DNA from: Nonomuraea guangzhouensis
GTDB lineage: Bacteria > Actinomycetota > Actinomycetes > Streptosporangiales > Streptosporangiaceae
Assembly: GCF_019396345.1 (NCBI RefSeq)
Contig: NZ_JAHKRM010000001.1
Location: 62,001 to 126,000, forward strand
DNA length: 64,000 nt
Direction of reading: 5' to 3'
The position numbers and the translations under genes were made by a program. Positions 28,287 through 37,123 of this stretch are shown here, piece by piece (positions within the stretch are counted from its first letter, which is position 1; every line of letters starts with the position of its first letter). The notes under the pieces are model-generated. The model was not told the DNA's origin and did no database searches. It saw nothing but the letters and a program-made list of their open reading frames with translations.

Positions 28287-28490
28287 GCGCTGGGTGAGGG
28301 TCCTTGGGTGCGCCGTGCTGGGGCCGCCGTGCTGGGTCCGCCGTGTTGGGTGCGCCATGCTGGGTGAGCGTCTCTGGGTCCGCCGTGCTGGGTCCGCCCT
28401 GCTGAGTGCGCCGGACGGGAGGGCCGGACGGGAGGGCCGGACGGGAGGGCCGGACGGGAGGGCCGGACGGGAGGGCCGGACGGGAGGGAG
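28287..28490. repeat. Two adjacent short-unit tandem arrays
   Basis: From 28287 to 28412 there are about eight imperfect copies of a 14-15 bp unit close to GTGCTGGGTCCGCC. From 28413 to 28490 there are six nearly perfect copies of the 13-mer GGACGGGAGGGCC (starts 28413, 28426, 28439, 28452, 28465, 28478). The G-run spacing could allow G-quadruplex formation on the plus strand. Non-multiple-of-three units speak against coding. Confidence 0.85.
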
Positions 28491-29003
28491 CCGTGCTACT
28501 TGACGCGAGACGCCGCCACGGACGCGAGGTGCTGATCCTGCGAAGCCGTATTGCGCCTGATCAGGGGCGCGGTCCGGGATGGCGGCTGATGACGGCTGGT
28601 TAATCGCGCGTGGGCGGCTCGGTGGGCTGGGCTACGAGAAAGGCTCTGGTGGGTGCCCGCGTTTGGCCCCCGACGGATGAACTGTGGGTCGAGGATCGTT
28701 GTGGGCGACTCGGCGGGTGGGCCCAGGCCGGGGTCAGGGGTCCTACGCGGGCGGACCGGCGGACGGGCCGGGCAAGGGTCCTATGGGGTGGGGCAGCACA
28801 GCGGGCAGCCGCGCCAGCAGGGCAGCGGATGACCAAGCGGGCCAGTGGATGGCCAAGCATGCGGCCAGACAAACCCGTAGATGGCCGTGGGTCCAGGCCC
28901 TTCACAGGTGGCGCCTGACCGCAACCACCCGCCCCACCCAACAACCACCACAGCAACCCCAGCCCCTCAAACCAAGGGCCAGCCCCCAACGCCCCTCAAC
29001 CAG
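28491..29003. other. Gap without recognised gene
   Basis: Apart from the tandem arrays before it, this stretch shows only degenerate G-rich wording such as repeated GGCCAGTGGATGGCCA-like pieces around 28830. Open frames on both strands lack domain signatures and ribosome sites. It lies downstream of the DUF2469 gene stop, so a terminator may be present, but I see no clear hairpin with a U tract. Confidence 0.5.
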
Positions 29004-29327
29004 CTACCCCGAGAAGCCCTCCTTCGGCATCTCCAGGTCGGCCTTGGCCAGTTCCTCGACGTTGACGTCCTTGAACGTAACAACCCGCACATTCTTCACA
29101 AACCGTGCAGGCCGGTACATATCCCAAACCCAAGCATCCTGCATCTTCACATCGAAGAACACGTCCCCGTTCTCCGCGGTCCGGACGTCGAGATCTACCG
29201 AGTTGGTCAGGTAGAAGCGCCGCTCCGTCTCCACGACATACGTAAACAGCCCGACGACATCGCGGTATTCGCGGTAAAGCTGCAGCTCCATCTCGGTTTC
29301 GTACTTTTCGAGATCCTCTGCGCTCAT
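29004..29327 (-). CDS. DUF2469 family protein
   Basis: A 107-residue acidic protein, strongly conserved in actinobacteria and nearly always next to rnhB. Recognisable segments are MSAEDLEKYETEMELQLYRE, VGLFTYVVETERRFYL and DVKMQDAWVWDMYRP. The ATG at 29327 follows an AGGA ribosome site. Its function is unknown; it is predicted cytoplasmic. It probably belongs to the lepB-rnhB transcript. Confidence 0.93.
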   Translation of the reverse strand: MSAEDLEKYETEMELQLYREYRDVVGLFTYVVETERRFYLTNSVDLDVRTAENGDVFFDVKMQDAWVWDMYRPARFVKNVRVVTFKDVNVEELAKADLEMPKEGFSG

Positions 29328-29366
29328 CGCGGTCCTCCTGTCGTACCGGTCTTCCGGTTCGCCTGG

Positions 29367-30035
29367 TCAGGCAACCCCGGCCCCCATTTCATTTTCCCCC
29401 ATCTCCCTGGCCACCGTGACGAAGGAGTAACGGTGGTGGGAGCAAGGGCCGTTCGTCTCCAGCGCCAGTCTGTGTCCTGGAGTGACGTACCCCTTGTGCT
29501 CGGCGAAGCCGTAGCCCGGGAACTCCGCGTCCAGCGCGACCATCATGCGGTCCCTGGTCACCTTCGCCACGATCGAGGCCGCGGCCACGCACGCGGCCAC
29601 CTGGTCCCCCTTCCACACCGCCAGCGAGGGCGCGGGCAGGCCCGGGACGGGGAAGCCGTCCGTGAGGATGTACCCCGGGTCACAGGACAACCGTGCGACG
29701 GCTCGCCGCATTCCGGCCACGTTGCTCTTGTGCAGCCCTCGCGCGTCGATCTCGGCCGGGGGGATGACGACCACCCCGACGTGCGCCGAGTCCATGATCA
29801 GGTCATAGAGCCGTTCTCGTACGGCCGGCACCAGCAGTTTCGAGTCGTTCAGCCCCTCGATCGGCCTGCGCAGGATGGCCGCGGCGACCACCAGCGGACC
29901 GGCGCAGGCCCCCCGGCCCGCTTCGTCGACCCCGGCGATCGGGGTCAGGCCCCGGCGGGCCAGGGCCCGCTCGTAGGCATAGAGCCCGGAATCACGCCGG
30001 ACAACGCTGGGCCGAGGACGGAACGCAACTGTCAT
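29367..30035 (-). CDS. rnhB: Ribonuclease HII
   Basis: Removes ribonucleotides misincorporated in DNA and cleaves RNA-DNA hybrids. The 222-residue protein has the catalytic [22 protein letters not shown], an Asp in [10 protein letters not shown] and the [20 protein letters not shown] segment. I chose the ATG at 30035 (protein [10 protein letters not shown]); a TTG further upstream is possible and neither has a clear ribosome site. It lies between lepB and DUF2469 in the conserved order. Confidence 0.94.
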   Translation of the reverse strand: MTVAFRPRPSVVRRDSGLYAYERALARRGLTPIAGVDEAGRGACAGPLVVAAAILRRPIEGLNDSKLLVPAVRERLYDLIMDSAHVGVVVIPPAEIDARGLHKSNVAGMRRAVARLSCDPGYILTDGFPVPGLPAPSLAVWKGDQVAACVAAASIVAKVTRDRMMVALDAEFPGYGFAEHKGYVTPGHRLALETNGPCSHHRYSFVTVAREMGENEMGAGVA

Positions 30036-30088
30036 GACAAGAGGCAGCGTACGCCCCAATCGCCGCAAACCGCGACCGGAAGGCGGCT

Positions 30089-30679
30089 CTACTTGACCTT
30101 GTCGAAAGTGTCAGGACGCATGAAGATCAGCCCGCGCGACAGCGGCCAGTAGCGCATGACCGCCTTTCCGATCACCGCGTCCTCGGAGATGAACCCGCCC
30201 CCGGGCTCCTCGACGTGGCTGCGCGAGTCGGCCGAGGCGCTGCGGTGGTCGCCCATCAGCCACAACTTGCCGGACGGCACGGTGTACTTGAACGTGTCGC
30301 CCGACGGGAAGTCGTCGGGATAGAGGTAGGACTCCTCGTCCAGCGGCGTGCCGTTGACCGTCACCCGCTTCTTGGCGTCGCAGCAGGCCACCTTGTCGCC
30401 ACCGATGCCGATGACCCGCTTGATGGTGTCCTCGCCGTTCCAGCCCTTGAACACGATGATGTCGCCGCGCTCGGGCTTGCCCGAGAGCTTGTTGACGAAC
30501 ACCCGGTCGTTGATCAACAGGGTGTTCTCCATCGACTCCGACGGGATGTAGAACGAGCCGATGACGAACGTGTGCAGCACCAGCGCGATGCCGACGCCGA
30601 GGATCAGCAGGAGGATCGTTTCGCGGAAGCCGCCCTTTTTCTTCTTCTCCACCGGCGCCGCCTTCTTCGTGAAGGACAT
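30089..30679 (-). CDS. lepB: Type I signal peptidase (second copy)
   Basis: A 196-residue S26 peptidase that would remove signal peptides from secreted proteins. It has one N-terminal membrane helix ([20 protein letters not shown]), then the catalytic Ser in [12 protein letters not shown], the catalytic Lys in [10 protein letters not shown] and the [14 protein letters not shown] box. GGAGG precedes the ATG at 30679, which overlaps the stop of the upstream lepB by one base. Two or more tandem signal peptidases are usual in actinomycetes. Confidence 0.94.
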   Translation of the reverse strand: MSFTKKAAPVEKKKKGGFRETILLLILGVGIALVLHTFVIGSFYIPSESMENTLLINDRVFVNKLSGKPERGDIIVFKGWNGEDTIKRVIGIGGDKVACCDAKKRVTVNGTPLDEESYLYPDDFPSGDTFKYTVPSGKLWLMGDHRSASADSRSHVEEPGGGFISEDAVIGKAVMRYWPLSRGLIFMRPDTFDKVK

Positions 30680-31539
30680 CAGTGCCTCCGGCTGCGGCGG
30701 CGCCGACGGATCAGCACCAGGGGGAAGGCTCCCGCGAACCCGGCGACCAGCGGGACGGAGTCGCCCAGCGCCTGCAGCGCCGGCTGCCCGAACGTGTCGG
30801 GGATGGACAGCGTGGTCGCCCTGTTGAACGGCCACACGATGACGAACGCCCGCCCGACCACCTGGCCCACGGGGATCGAGCCGCCACCCGGATCGCCCGT
30901 GTGCGAGCGCGAGTCGAGCGACACCGAGCGGTGGTCGCCCATCACCCACAGCCGCCCCTTGGGCACCGTGATGTCGAAGAACTTGTCGGAGGGCACGTTG
31001 CCCGGATAGAGGTAGCCGCCCTCGTCGATCGCCACGCCGTTGACCGTGATGCGCTGCTTGGAGTCGCAGCACTTGACGTGGTCGCCACCGACGCCGATGA
31101 CCCGCTTGATGTAGTCCTTCTCGCCGGGCACCACGCCGAACGCGGTGCCGACCCAGCGCAGGGCCGCCGCGACCGGGTTGGACGGCTCCTCCATCTCGAA
31201 CTCGCCGTCCCACGAGTCGACGCCCGAGAACACCACCACGTCGCCGCGCTCGATGTCGCGCGTGTGGTAGACGATCTTGTTGACCAGGACCCGGTCGTTC
31301 TTCAGGAGAGTGTTCTCCATCGATTCCGACGGGATGTAGAAGGCCTGGATCACGAACGTCTTGATGATCAGGGCCAGCACCAGCGCCACGACGACCAGGA
31401 CGGGAAGTTCTTTCCAGAACGACCCCTTTTTGTCCTTCTTGCCGCCCTTTGCTGGCTTCTCAGTCTCTTCGGCGACCACGTCCACCTCGTCCTTGACAGG
31501 GCGGCGCGGCGCGCCGTGCTCCTGGCTCTCGCTAGTCAT
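30679..31539 (-). CDS. lepB: Type I signal peptidase (first copy, two membrane helices)
   Basis: A 286-residue S26 peptidase. A charged cytosolic N-terminus (about 45 residues) precedes the helix LPVLVVVALVLALIIKTFVI. The catalytic Ser lies in [16 protein letters not shown] and the Lys in YIKRVIGVGGD; the MGDHRSVSLDSRSH box follows. Unlike the second copy, it ends with an additional hydrophobic helix and a run of arginines, so both termini face the cytoplasm. The ATG at 31539 is preferred. It overlaps the next lepB and probably has its own promoter after the rplS terminator. Confidence 0.93.
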   Translation of the reverse strand: MTSESQEHGAPRRPVKDEVDVVAEETEKPAKGGKKDKKGSFWKELPVLVVVALVLALIIKTFVIQAFYIPSESMENTLLKNDRVLVNKIVYHTRDIERGDVVVFSGVDSWDGEFEMEEPSNPVAAALRWVGTAFGVVPGEKDYIKRVIGVGGDHVKCCDSKQRITVNGVAIDEGGYLYPGNVPSDKFFDITVPKGRLWVMGDHRSVSLDSRSHTGDPGGGSIPVGQVVGRAFVIVWPFNRATTLSIPDTFGQPALQALGDSVPLVAGFAGAFPLVLIRRRRRSRRH

Positions 31540-31636
31540 CGCTGACGAGCCTAGATGATGCATCGGCTCGACAAGTCTCGACCGACGTTACACCCGCGCC
31601 CGAGTCGCTCCACATAAAAGAAATGCCCCCGCAAAG

Positions 31637-31669
31637 CCGAATGGCCCGCGCAGGACGCGGGCCATTCGG
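31637..31669 (-). terminator. Terminator after rplS
   Basis: A perfect 14-bp stem (CCGAATGGCCCGCG and its complement) around the loop CAGGA, 12 bp downstream of the rplS stop. On the minus strand it is followed by CTTTGC and later TTTCTTTTA, a moderately U-rich tail. It separates the ribosomal transcript from lepB. Confidence 0.85.
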
Positions 31670-31680
31670 AAAGGTCTGTG

Positions 31681-32043
31681 TCACTTGGCGGGTACGGCCT
31701 CGCGCTTCTCGCGGATGCGGGCGGCCTTGCCGCGCAGATCGCGCATGTAGTAGAGCTTGGCGCGACGCACGTCACCGCGGGTCACGAGCACGATCTTCTC
31801 GATGATCGGGCTGTGCACGGGGAAGGTCCGCTCGACGCCGACGCTGTAGCTGACCTTGCGGACCGTGAAGGTCTCGCGGGCGCCGCTGCCCTGCCTGCGC
31901 AGCACGAAGCCCTTGAAGACCTGGACGCGGGAGCGGTTTCCTTCGACGACGCGGACGTGAACCTCGAGCGTGTCACCGGGGCGGAAGTCCGGCACGTCTC
32001 CGCGCAGGGTCGCCTTCTCGAGCTCCTGGATCTTCGTGTGCAT
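31681..32043 (-). CDS. rplS: 50S ribosomal protein L19
   Basis: The 120-residue L19 protein starts [20 protein letters not shown] and contains [20 protein letters not shown] and [19 protein letters not shown], all typical. Length matches the family. The ATG at 32043 has AGGAC about ten bases upstream. It is followed by a strong terminator and preceded by a 137-bp structured leader after trmD. Confidence 0.96.
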   Translation of the reverse strand: MHTKIQELEKATLRGDVPDFRPGDTLEVHVRVVEGNRSRVQVFKGFVLRRQGSGARETFTVRKVSYSVGVERTFPVHSPIIEKIVLVTRGDVRRAKLYYMRDLRGKAARIREKREAVPAK

Positions 32044-32126
32044 GAGAGCTGTCCTCAAGTCCTCGCGAGCACGCGGAGGTCCACCCGGCCTGAGCTCGCG
32101 GCGGACGCGCCTGCTGATTCGATGAA

Positions 32127-32174
32127 CCCGGGACTGTCCCCCGGGCATGGCAGACCAACCACATGATGGTCGGT
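32127..32174 (-). promoter_or_regulatory. Structured leader upstream of rplS
   Basis: Two hairpins can form in the trmD-rplS gap: ACCGACCA with TGGTTGGT (32154-32174, loop of five) and CCCGGG with CCCGGG (32127-32145). They might be part of an autoregulatory L19 leader or attenuate read-through from trmD. The role is inferred from position only. Confidence 0.35.
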
Positions 32175-32180
32175 AGCGCT

Positions 32181-32960
32181 TCAGTTTGCCATATCTTCCG
32201 GCTGGAAGCGAAACGAGAGCTCCTCCAGCAGCCGCCGGTCGTGCTTGTCGAGCGTCTCGGGATCGAGCGCCGAGGCCAGCTCGGGCCGGTTGGCGACGGT
32301 ACGGCGGAGCGCCTCGTCACGCCGCCACCGCGCGACCTTCCCGTGATGCCCGGACAGGAGCACGGGCGGCACCTCGTGCCCCCGCCAGACCGGCGGCTTG
32401 GTGAAGACGGGCCCTTCGACGAGGTTGCGCATGGCCCCCGGCGCGAAGGAGTCGTCGACGGCCGAATGGGCGTTGCCCAGCACACCGGGCAGCAGCCGGC
32501 CGATGGCCTCCACCATCACCAGCGTCGCGACCTCGCCGCCGCCCAGCACGTAGTCGCCGATGCTGATCTCGTCGACGCGCAGGCGCGTGCCGTATTCGGT
32601 CATGACGCGCGAGTCGATGCCCTCGTAGCGCCCGCACGCGAACAGCAACCAGGGCTCGGCCGCGAGCTCCTGGGCGAGCTCCTGGGTGAACGGCCGTCCG
32701 CTCGGCGTCGGGACGATCAGGCGCGGCGAGCCGCCCTCGGTCACCGCGTCGATGGCCTCGCCCCACACCTCGGGCTTCATGACCATGCCGGGGCCGCCGC
32801 CGTAGGGGGTGTCGTCGACGGTCTTGTGCACGTCGTGGGCCCAGTCGCGGAGCTGGTGCACCCGTACGTCGAGGGTGCCGCGCTCGCGGGCCTTGCCGAT
32901 GAGGGAGACGTCGAGCGGCGCGAAGTATTCAGGGAAGATCGAGACGATGTCGAGCCGCAT
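32181..32960 (-). CDS. trmD: tRNA (guanine-N1)-methyltransferase
   Basis: Methylates G37 of tRNAs to prevent frameshifting. The 259-residue SPOUT enzyme starts [13 protein letters not shown], carries [12 protein letters not shown] and the knot region [13 protein letters not shown] with [13 protein letters not shown]. The ATG at 32960 overlaps the rimM stop by one base; a GTG one codon upstream is equally possible. The downstream order trmD-rplS is universal. Confidence 0.96.
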   Translation of the reverse strand: MRLDIVSIFPEYFAPLDVSLIGKARERGTLDVRVHQLRDWAHDVHKTVDDTPYGGGPGMVMKPEVWGEAIDAVTEGGSPRLIVPTPSGRPFTQELAQELAAEPWLLFACGRYEGIDSRVMTEYGTRLRVDEISIGDYVLGGGEVATLVMVEAIGRLLPGVLGNAHSAVDDSFAPGAMRNLVEGPVFTKPPVWRGHEVPPVLLSGHHGKVARWRRDEALRRTVANRPELASALDPETLDKHDRRLLEELSFRFQPEDMAN

Positions 32961-33460
32961 CACAGCAGCCCTTCGGGCGGGTCGACGACGAGCCGGCCGC
33001 CTTCGAGGTCGACCTCGGGCACCAGCGCCCTGACGAACGGGATGAGCGCGTCGTCCTGGCCGCTGCGCCGTACGACCAGAAGGTCCTGGCCGTGGTGGAG
33101 CACGTCGGTGACCTCGCCGACGGCCTCGTCCGAGGCGGTCACGACCGTGAGCCCGATGAGCTGGTGGTCGTGGAACTCGTCGGGGTCGTCAGAAGGCGTC
33201 ACCTCGGCGGAGTCGATGACCAGCATCGTGCCGCGGAGGTCTTCGGCGGCGTCGCGTGCCTTGATCCCGGCGAAGGTGATGAGCAGCGCGCCTTTGTGCC
33301 AGCGGCGGCTCTCGATGACGAGCGGCCCCCTGTCGGCGGGATCGGTGGCGATGGTGGCGCCGACGGCGAAGCGCAGCTCGGGATCGTCGGTGCGCACCTC
33401 CACGGTCACGTCGCCGCGTACGCCGTGCGGGCGGCCTATCCGGCCGACGACCAACTGCAC
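32960..33460 (-). CDS. rimM: 16S rRNA processing protein RimM
   Basis: Assists maturation of the 30S head. The 166-residue protein opens with [20 protein letters not shown], the family hallmark, and the second (PRC-barrel) domain holds [15 protein letters not shown] and [21 protein letters not shown]. The GTG at 33460 is used, preceded by a GGTAGGT-like ribosome site. The gene overlaps trmD by one base. Confidence 0.95.
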   Translation of the reverse strand: MQLVVGRIGRPHGVRGDVTVEVRTDDPELRFAVGATIATDPADRGPLVIESRRWHKGALLITFAGIKARDAAEDLRGTMLVIDSAEVTPSDDPDEFHDHQLIGLTVVTASDEAVGEVTDVLHHGQDLLVVRRSGQDDALIPFVRALVPEVDLEGGRLVVDPPEGLL

Positions 33461-33484
33461 TTGTACCTACCTTTTCTAACGCAA

Positions 33485-33516
33485 GCGCCCCCATCGGCGA
33501 GAACCGATGAGGGCGC
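33485..33516 (-). terminator. Hairpin between khpA and rimM
   Basis: GCGCCCTCATCGG pairs with CCGATGGGGGCGC on the transcript (13 bp with one G-U pair, loop TTCTCG). Only 12 bp after the khpA stop, it may attenuate transcription into rimM-trmD or protect the rpsP-khpA message. No U run follows. Confidence 0.6.
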
Positions 33517-33528
33517 GGGAACCTGACG

Positions 33529-33774
33529 CTAACGGACGGCTTCGTCCAGGTCGAGCAGATCGACCCGGACGTACTTCCCGTCGGCCAGGGCATTCACGAC
33601 AGTGCGCAGCGCCTTGGCGGTGCGCCCGCCGCGACCGATGACCTTGCCCAGGTCCTCGGGGTGCACCCGGACCTCCAGGACGCGCCCGCTGCGAATGCGG
33701 CGTGCGCGGACCCGGACATCGTCTGGATGTTCGACGATGCCCTTAACGAGGTGCTCGAGAGCCTCCTCGAGCAT
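33529..33774 (-). CDS. khpA: KH-domain RNA-binding protein KhpA
   Basis: An 81-residue single KH domain with the GxxG loop in VIGRGGRTAKALRTVVN. The N-terminus MLEEALEHLVKGIVEHPDDV is typical of the small KH proteins located between rpsP and rimM. Homologues bind RNA broadly and act with a second KH/R3H protein. It starts two bases after the rpsP stop, so it is translationally coupled. Confidence 0.94.
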   Translation of the reverse strand: MLEEALEHLVKGIVEHPDDVRVRARRIRSGRVLEVRVHPEDLGKVIGRGGRTAKALRTVVNALADGKYVRVDLLDLDEAVR

Positions 33775-33776
33775 CT

Positions 33777-34223
33777 TCAGGCCTCGCCCTCGGTCTTGGT
33801 CTCGGCGGGAGCGGCCTCGGTCGCCTCGTCCTTCTTGCGAGCCTTACGCGGCGTGGTGGCGGCGGTGCCGGTGTCGCCACCGGACAGCGCCTCCTTGGCC
33901 GCGGCCTCGTAGATGGCGTGACGGTCGGGCGCCGGCTCGGCGACCTTCAGCGGCGCAGGGGCGGCCTCGCCCTTGAACTTCTGCCAGTCACCGGTCAGCT
34001 TGAGCAGCTTGAGCACCGGCTCGGTCGGCTGCGCGCCGACGCCGAGCCAGTAGGCCGCGCGCTCGGCGTTGACCTGGATAACCGAAGGGTCTTCCTTCGG
34101 GCGGTACACGCCGATCTCTTCGATCGCCCGGCCGTCACGCTTGGTGCGGCTGTCGGCGATGACGATGCGGTACTGAGCGTTGCGGATCATACCGAGACGC
34201 TTGAGCTTGATCTTGACTGCCAC
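33777..34223 (-). CDS. rpsP: 30S ribosomal protein S16
   Basis: The 148-residue protein starts [20 protein letters not shown] and has [19 protein letters not shown], as in all S16. Beyond residue 90 a variable Ala/Glu/Lys-rich tail extends the protein, as in other actinobacteria. AGGAG lies upstream of the ATG. It heads the rpsP-khpA-rimM-trmD transcript; its promoter must be in 34224-34442, where no clear consensus was identified. Confidence 0.95.
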   Translation of the reverse strand: MAVKIKLKRLGMIRNAQYRIVIADSRTKRDGRAIEEIGVYRPKEDPSVIQVNAERAAYWLGVGAQPTEPVLKLLKLTGDWQKFKGEAAPAPLKVAEPAPDRHAIYEAAAKEALSGGDTGTAATTPRKARKKDEATEAAPAETKTEGEA

Positions 34224-34388
34224 GGGTGTGGTCTCTCCTGCATTCGAGCGTGGGTGAACGGCATCTCATCGAGTGGGGCACGATGGGAGTCCGCTCCAGG
34301 GACAGGCATGACCGGCGGGAGGTGAGAGGGCACCCACCTGGCCACGGTGTTCCAACATGTCATTGTGCCAGACGCGCGGCACTGCACA

Positions 34389-34408
34389 CGACCCGCACGC
34401 GCGGGTCG
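34389..34408 (-). terminator. Hairpin downstream of ffh
   Basis: CGACCCGC and GCGGGTCG pair over 8 bp with loop GCGT on the transcript, 35 bp after the ffh stop. No U tract follows; termination would be weak or factor-assisted. Confidence 0.4.
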
Positions 34409-34442
34409 CCGCATTCGTAAACCCGAAATATCCGGAAAGTTG

Positions 34443-35990
34443 CTACTTATCGCCCGGGAGATTGAACTTGCTGGGGTCGAAGCCCGGCGGGAGTTCCATA
34501 CCCGGAGGCAGCTTCCCGCCCAGGTTGCCGAGCAGACCGCCCTTGGGTGCCTGCGGCTCGGCGGGCGCCGAGTCCGGCTTGCCCAGAGCGGCCTTACGCG
34601 GGTCGCCGCTCACGCGCCGCCCCTTCTTGGTCTTCTTCTGAGCCTTGACCGCCTTGCCCCGGCCGCCCGGCATGCCGGGGATGCCCATGCCCCCCGCCAT
34701 CCGCTTCATCATCTTCTGGGCGTCGAAGAACCGCGTCACCAGGTTGTTGACGGCGCTGACCGTCACACCGGAGCCGGCGGCGATGCGGGCCCGGCGGGAA
34801 CCGTTGATGATCTTCGGGTCCTGGCGCTCACCCGGCGTCATCGAGCGGATGATGGCCGCGATGCGGTCGAGGTCGCGGTCGTCGATGGAGTTGAGCTGAT
34901 CGCGCATCTGCCCCATGCCGGGCATCATGCCGAGCAGGTTCTTGATCGGCCCCATCTTCTGGACCATCATCATCTGCTCGAGGAAGTCCTCGAGCGTGAA
35001 GTTCTCGCCCGAGGTGAGCTTGCCCGCCATCTTGGCGGCCTGCTCCTCGTCGAACGTCTTCTGGGCCTGCTCGATCAGGGTGAGGATGTCACCCATGTCG
35101 AGGATGCGGGACGCCATCCGGTCGGGGTGGAAGGCGTCGAAGTCCTCGAGCTTCTCACCGGTCGACGCGAACATGATCGGCCGGCCGGTGATGTGCCTGA
35201 CCGACAGCGCGGCGCCGCCGCGGGCGTCGCCGTCGAGCTTGGTCAGCACCACCCCGTCGAAGCCGACGCCCTCCATGAACGCCTGGGCCGTGGTCACGGC
35301 GTCCTGGCCGATCATGGCGTCGACCACGAACAGGACCTCGTCGGGCGAGACCGCGTCGCGGATGTCGGCGGCCTGCCGCATCATCTCCTGGTCGATGCCC
35401 AGGCGGCCGGCGGTGTCGATGATGACGATGTCGTGCTGGGCGCGCTTGGCCTCCTCGATGGAGCGGCGGGCGACCGCGACCGGGTCGCCGACGCCACTGC
35501 CGGGCTCGGGCGCGTAGACGACCACCCCCGCGCGCTCACCCACGACCTGGAGCTGCTGCACGGCGTTGGGGCGCTGAAGGTCGGCGGCCACGAGCATGGG
35601 CGCGTGGCCCTGCTCACGCAGCCACTTGGCGAGCTTGCCCGCCAGCGTCGTCTTACCGGCGCCCTGCAGGCCCGCGAGCATGACGACGGTCGGCGGCGTC
35701 TTGGCGTAGCGGAGCCGTCGCGTCTCGCCGCCGAGGATCTCGATCAGCTCGTCGTTGACGATCTTGACGACCTGCTGCGCCGGGTTGAGCGCCTGGGAGA
35801 CCTCGATGCCGCGGGCGCGCTCCTTGACCTGGGCGACGAACGCCTTGACCACCGGCAGTGCGACATCGGCCTCAAGCAGCGCGATGCGGATCTCGCGGGT
35901 GGTGGCGTCGATGTCGGCGTCGGACAGCCGACCCTTGGAGCGGAGGGAGGAGAAGACCGATGTCAGCCGGTCGGAAAGCGTCTCGAACAC
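34443..35990 (-). CDS. ffh: Signal recognition particle protein Ffh
   Basis: A GTPase that binds signal peptides and the SRP RNA. The 515 residues show the N domain, G1 GLQGAGKTTLAGKLAKWL, DTAGRLGIDQEMM, TKLDGDARGGAALS, and the methionine-rich M domain (MGPIKNLLGMMPGMGQM and MKRMAGGMGIPGMPGG). The GTG at 35990 begins VFETLSDRLTSVF, which matches the family. The C-terminal tail is Pro/Gly-rich. It leads into rpsP as in other actinobacteria. Confidence 0.96.
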   Translation of the reverse strand: MFETLSDRLTSVFSSLRSKGRLSDADIDATTREIRIALLEADVALPVVKAFVAQVKERARGIEVSQALNPAQQVVKIVNDELIEILGGETRRLRYAKTPPTVVMLAGLQGAGKTTLAGKLAKWLREQGHAPMLVAADLQRPNAVQQLQVVGERAGVVVYAPEPGSGVGDPVAVARRSIEEAKRAQHDIVIIDTAGRLGIDQEMMRQAADIRDAVSPDEVLFVVDAMIGQDAVTTAQAFMEGVGFDGVVLTKLDGDARGGAALSVRHITGRPIMFASTGEKLEDFDAFHPDRMASRILDMGDILTLIEQAQKTFDEEQAAKMAGKLTSGENFTLEDFLEQMMMVQKMGPIKNLLGMMPGMGQMRDQLNSIDDRDLDRIAAIIRSMTPGERQDPKIINGSRRARIAAGSGVTVSAVNNLVTRFFDAQKMMKRMAGGMGIPGMPGGRGKAVKAQKKTKKGRRVSGDPRKAALGKPDSAPAEPQAPKGGLLGNLGGKLPPGMELPPGFDPSKFNLPGDK

Positions 35991-36117
35991 GTGGTAGGCC
36001 AGTCCTCGAAGCGAATGTTGGTCTAATGGTTCAGCCTATCCGCTCCGGCAGCCCTTCCAGCCTGGCTCGGCCATCCGGTCTGTCAGCATGCCCCAGACGG
36101 CGACATCCCGGACGGCG

Positions 36118-36135
36118 GCCTGCCAGGCGGCAGGC
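36118..36135 (-). terminator. Short hairpin after cvnD of conservon 1
   Basis: GCCTGCC and GGCAGGC pair over 7 bp with a four-base loop, five bases after the cvnD stop. It probably marks the end of the conservon transcript before ffh, which reads the same way. Confidence 0.45.
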
Positions 36136-36139
36136 GAGG

Positions 36140-36730
36140 TCAGCTACCGCTCCAGCCCGGCACCGCCATCCGGACCGTCAGCGCGTGCTCGACCAGGTTG
36201 ATGAGCGCGCTCTTCACCGAGTCCTTCGACCGGGCGTCCAGCCGGACCAGCGGGATGTGCGGCGCTAACGTGAGAGCGTCGCGCACCTCCGCGTCACTGT
36301 GCGGGTACGAGCCGTCCCACCCGTTCACACCCACCACGAACGGCAGTTGCGCCTCTTCGAAGTAGTCGATCGCGGGGAAGCTGTCGGCCAGCCGGCGCGT
36401 GTCCACCAGCACCACGGCGCCGATCGCACCGCGCACCAGGTCATCCCACATGAACCAGAACCGGTGCTGTCCGGGCGTACCGAACAGATAGAGGATCAGG
36501 TCACGGTCGAGCGAGACCCGGCCGAAGTCCATCGCCACGGTCGTGGTGGACTTCAGCGGCGTCATACCGAGGTCGTCGATGCCCGCCGAGGCGTCCGTCA
36601 TGACGGCCTCGGTGGTCAGCGGCATGATCTCCGACACCGCGCCGACGAACGTCGTCTTGCCCACCCCGAAGCCACCGGCCACCACGATCTTCGTCGAGGT
36701 GAGGCCGGGGCTAGAGCCTGCGAAGTCCAC
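36140..36730 (-). CDS. cvnD: Conservon 1 Ras-like GTPase CvnD
   Basis: A 196-residue small GTPase of the actinobacterial conservon system, expected to cycle at the membrane with the CvnA kinase and CvnB/CvnC. G1 is GGFGVGKTTFVG. The switch-II site reads LFGTPGQHRFWF with Gly in place of the usual Asp, which also occurs in the two other copies in this window, and the base-recognition site is VNGWDG. The GTG at 36730 gives VDFAGSSPGLTSTK and a 20-bp overlap with cvnC, the same overlap as in the other two conservons. A segment of about 180 bp is nearly identical to conservon 2. Confidence 0.93.
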   Translation of the reverse strand: MDFAGSSPGLTSTKIVVAGGFGVGKTTFVGAVSEIMPLTTEAVMTDASAGIDDLGMTPLKSTTTVAMDFGRVSLDRDLILYLFGTPGQHRFWFMWDDLVRGAIGAVVLVDTRRLADSFPAIDYFEEAQLPFVVGVNGWDGSYPHSDAEVRDALTLAPHIPLVRLDARSKDSVKSALINLVEHALTVRMAVPGWSGS

Positions 36731-37118
36731 TGAGCACCCTTTCGAGCAGGTTTACGTCTGGTCGTCCGGACTCCAGCGCTGGCTGGTGTACGCGTACCAG
36801 ACCTTCGGCCGCCATGTCGGCGATCAGCACGCGCACCACACCGAGCGGGATCCGCAACAGGGCCGACACCTCGGCCACCGACCGGACCTGCCGGCAGAGC
36901 TGGCTGATCGCCTGATACTCCGGCGTGATGTGGGAGAACTCCCGGTGCTCGGCCGTCGCGGACGAGACCAGGGCCTCCATCGCCAGCTTGACCCGGGGCG
37001 CGGTCCGTCCTCCCGTCACAGCGTAAGGACGGACCGGCGACGCGGGATCTGAACTCAGCTGCGGCTGGGGATGGGGTTGGGGCTCCCAGCCACCGCTGTT
37101 CCACCTTGGGTCCGTCAC
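36711..37118 (-). CDS. cvnC: Conservon 1 DUF742 protein CvnC
   Basis: A 135-residue protein with the DUF742 motifs VRPYAVTGGRTAPRVKLAME, the winged-helix-like LCRQVRSVAEVSALL and PLGVVRVLIADMAAEGLV, and LLERVLSGLRRL at the end. The first 30 residues are Pro/Gln-rich and variable. DUF742 proteins bridge the roadblock and GTPase components in the conservon model. The start ATG is five bases after the cvnB stop. Confidence 0.92.
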   Translation of the reverse strand: MTDPRWNSGGWEPQPHPQPQLSSDPASPVRPYAVTGGRTAPRVKLAMEALVSSATAEHREFSHITPEYQAISQLCRQVRSVAEVSALLRIPLGVVRVLIADMAAEGLVRVHQPALESGRPDVNLLERVLSGLRRL

Positions 37119-37123
37119 CTACA

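Noticed and set aside
28294..28603. Small GC-rich frames across the 13- and 14-bp arrays
   Set aside because: They only translate the tandem repeats, with no ribosome site or domain.
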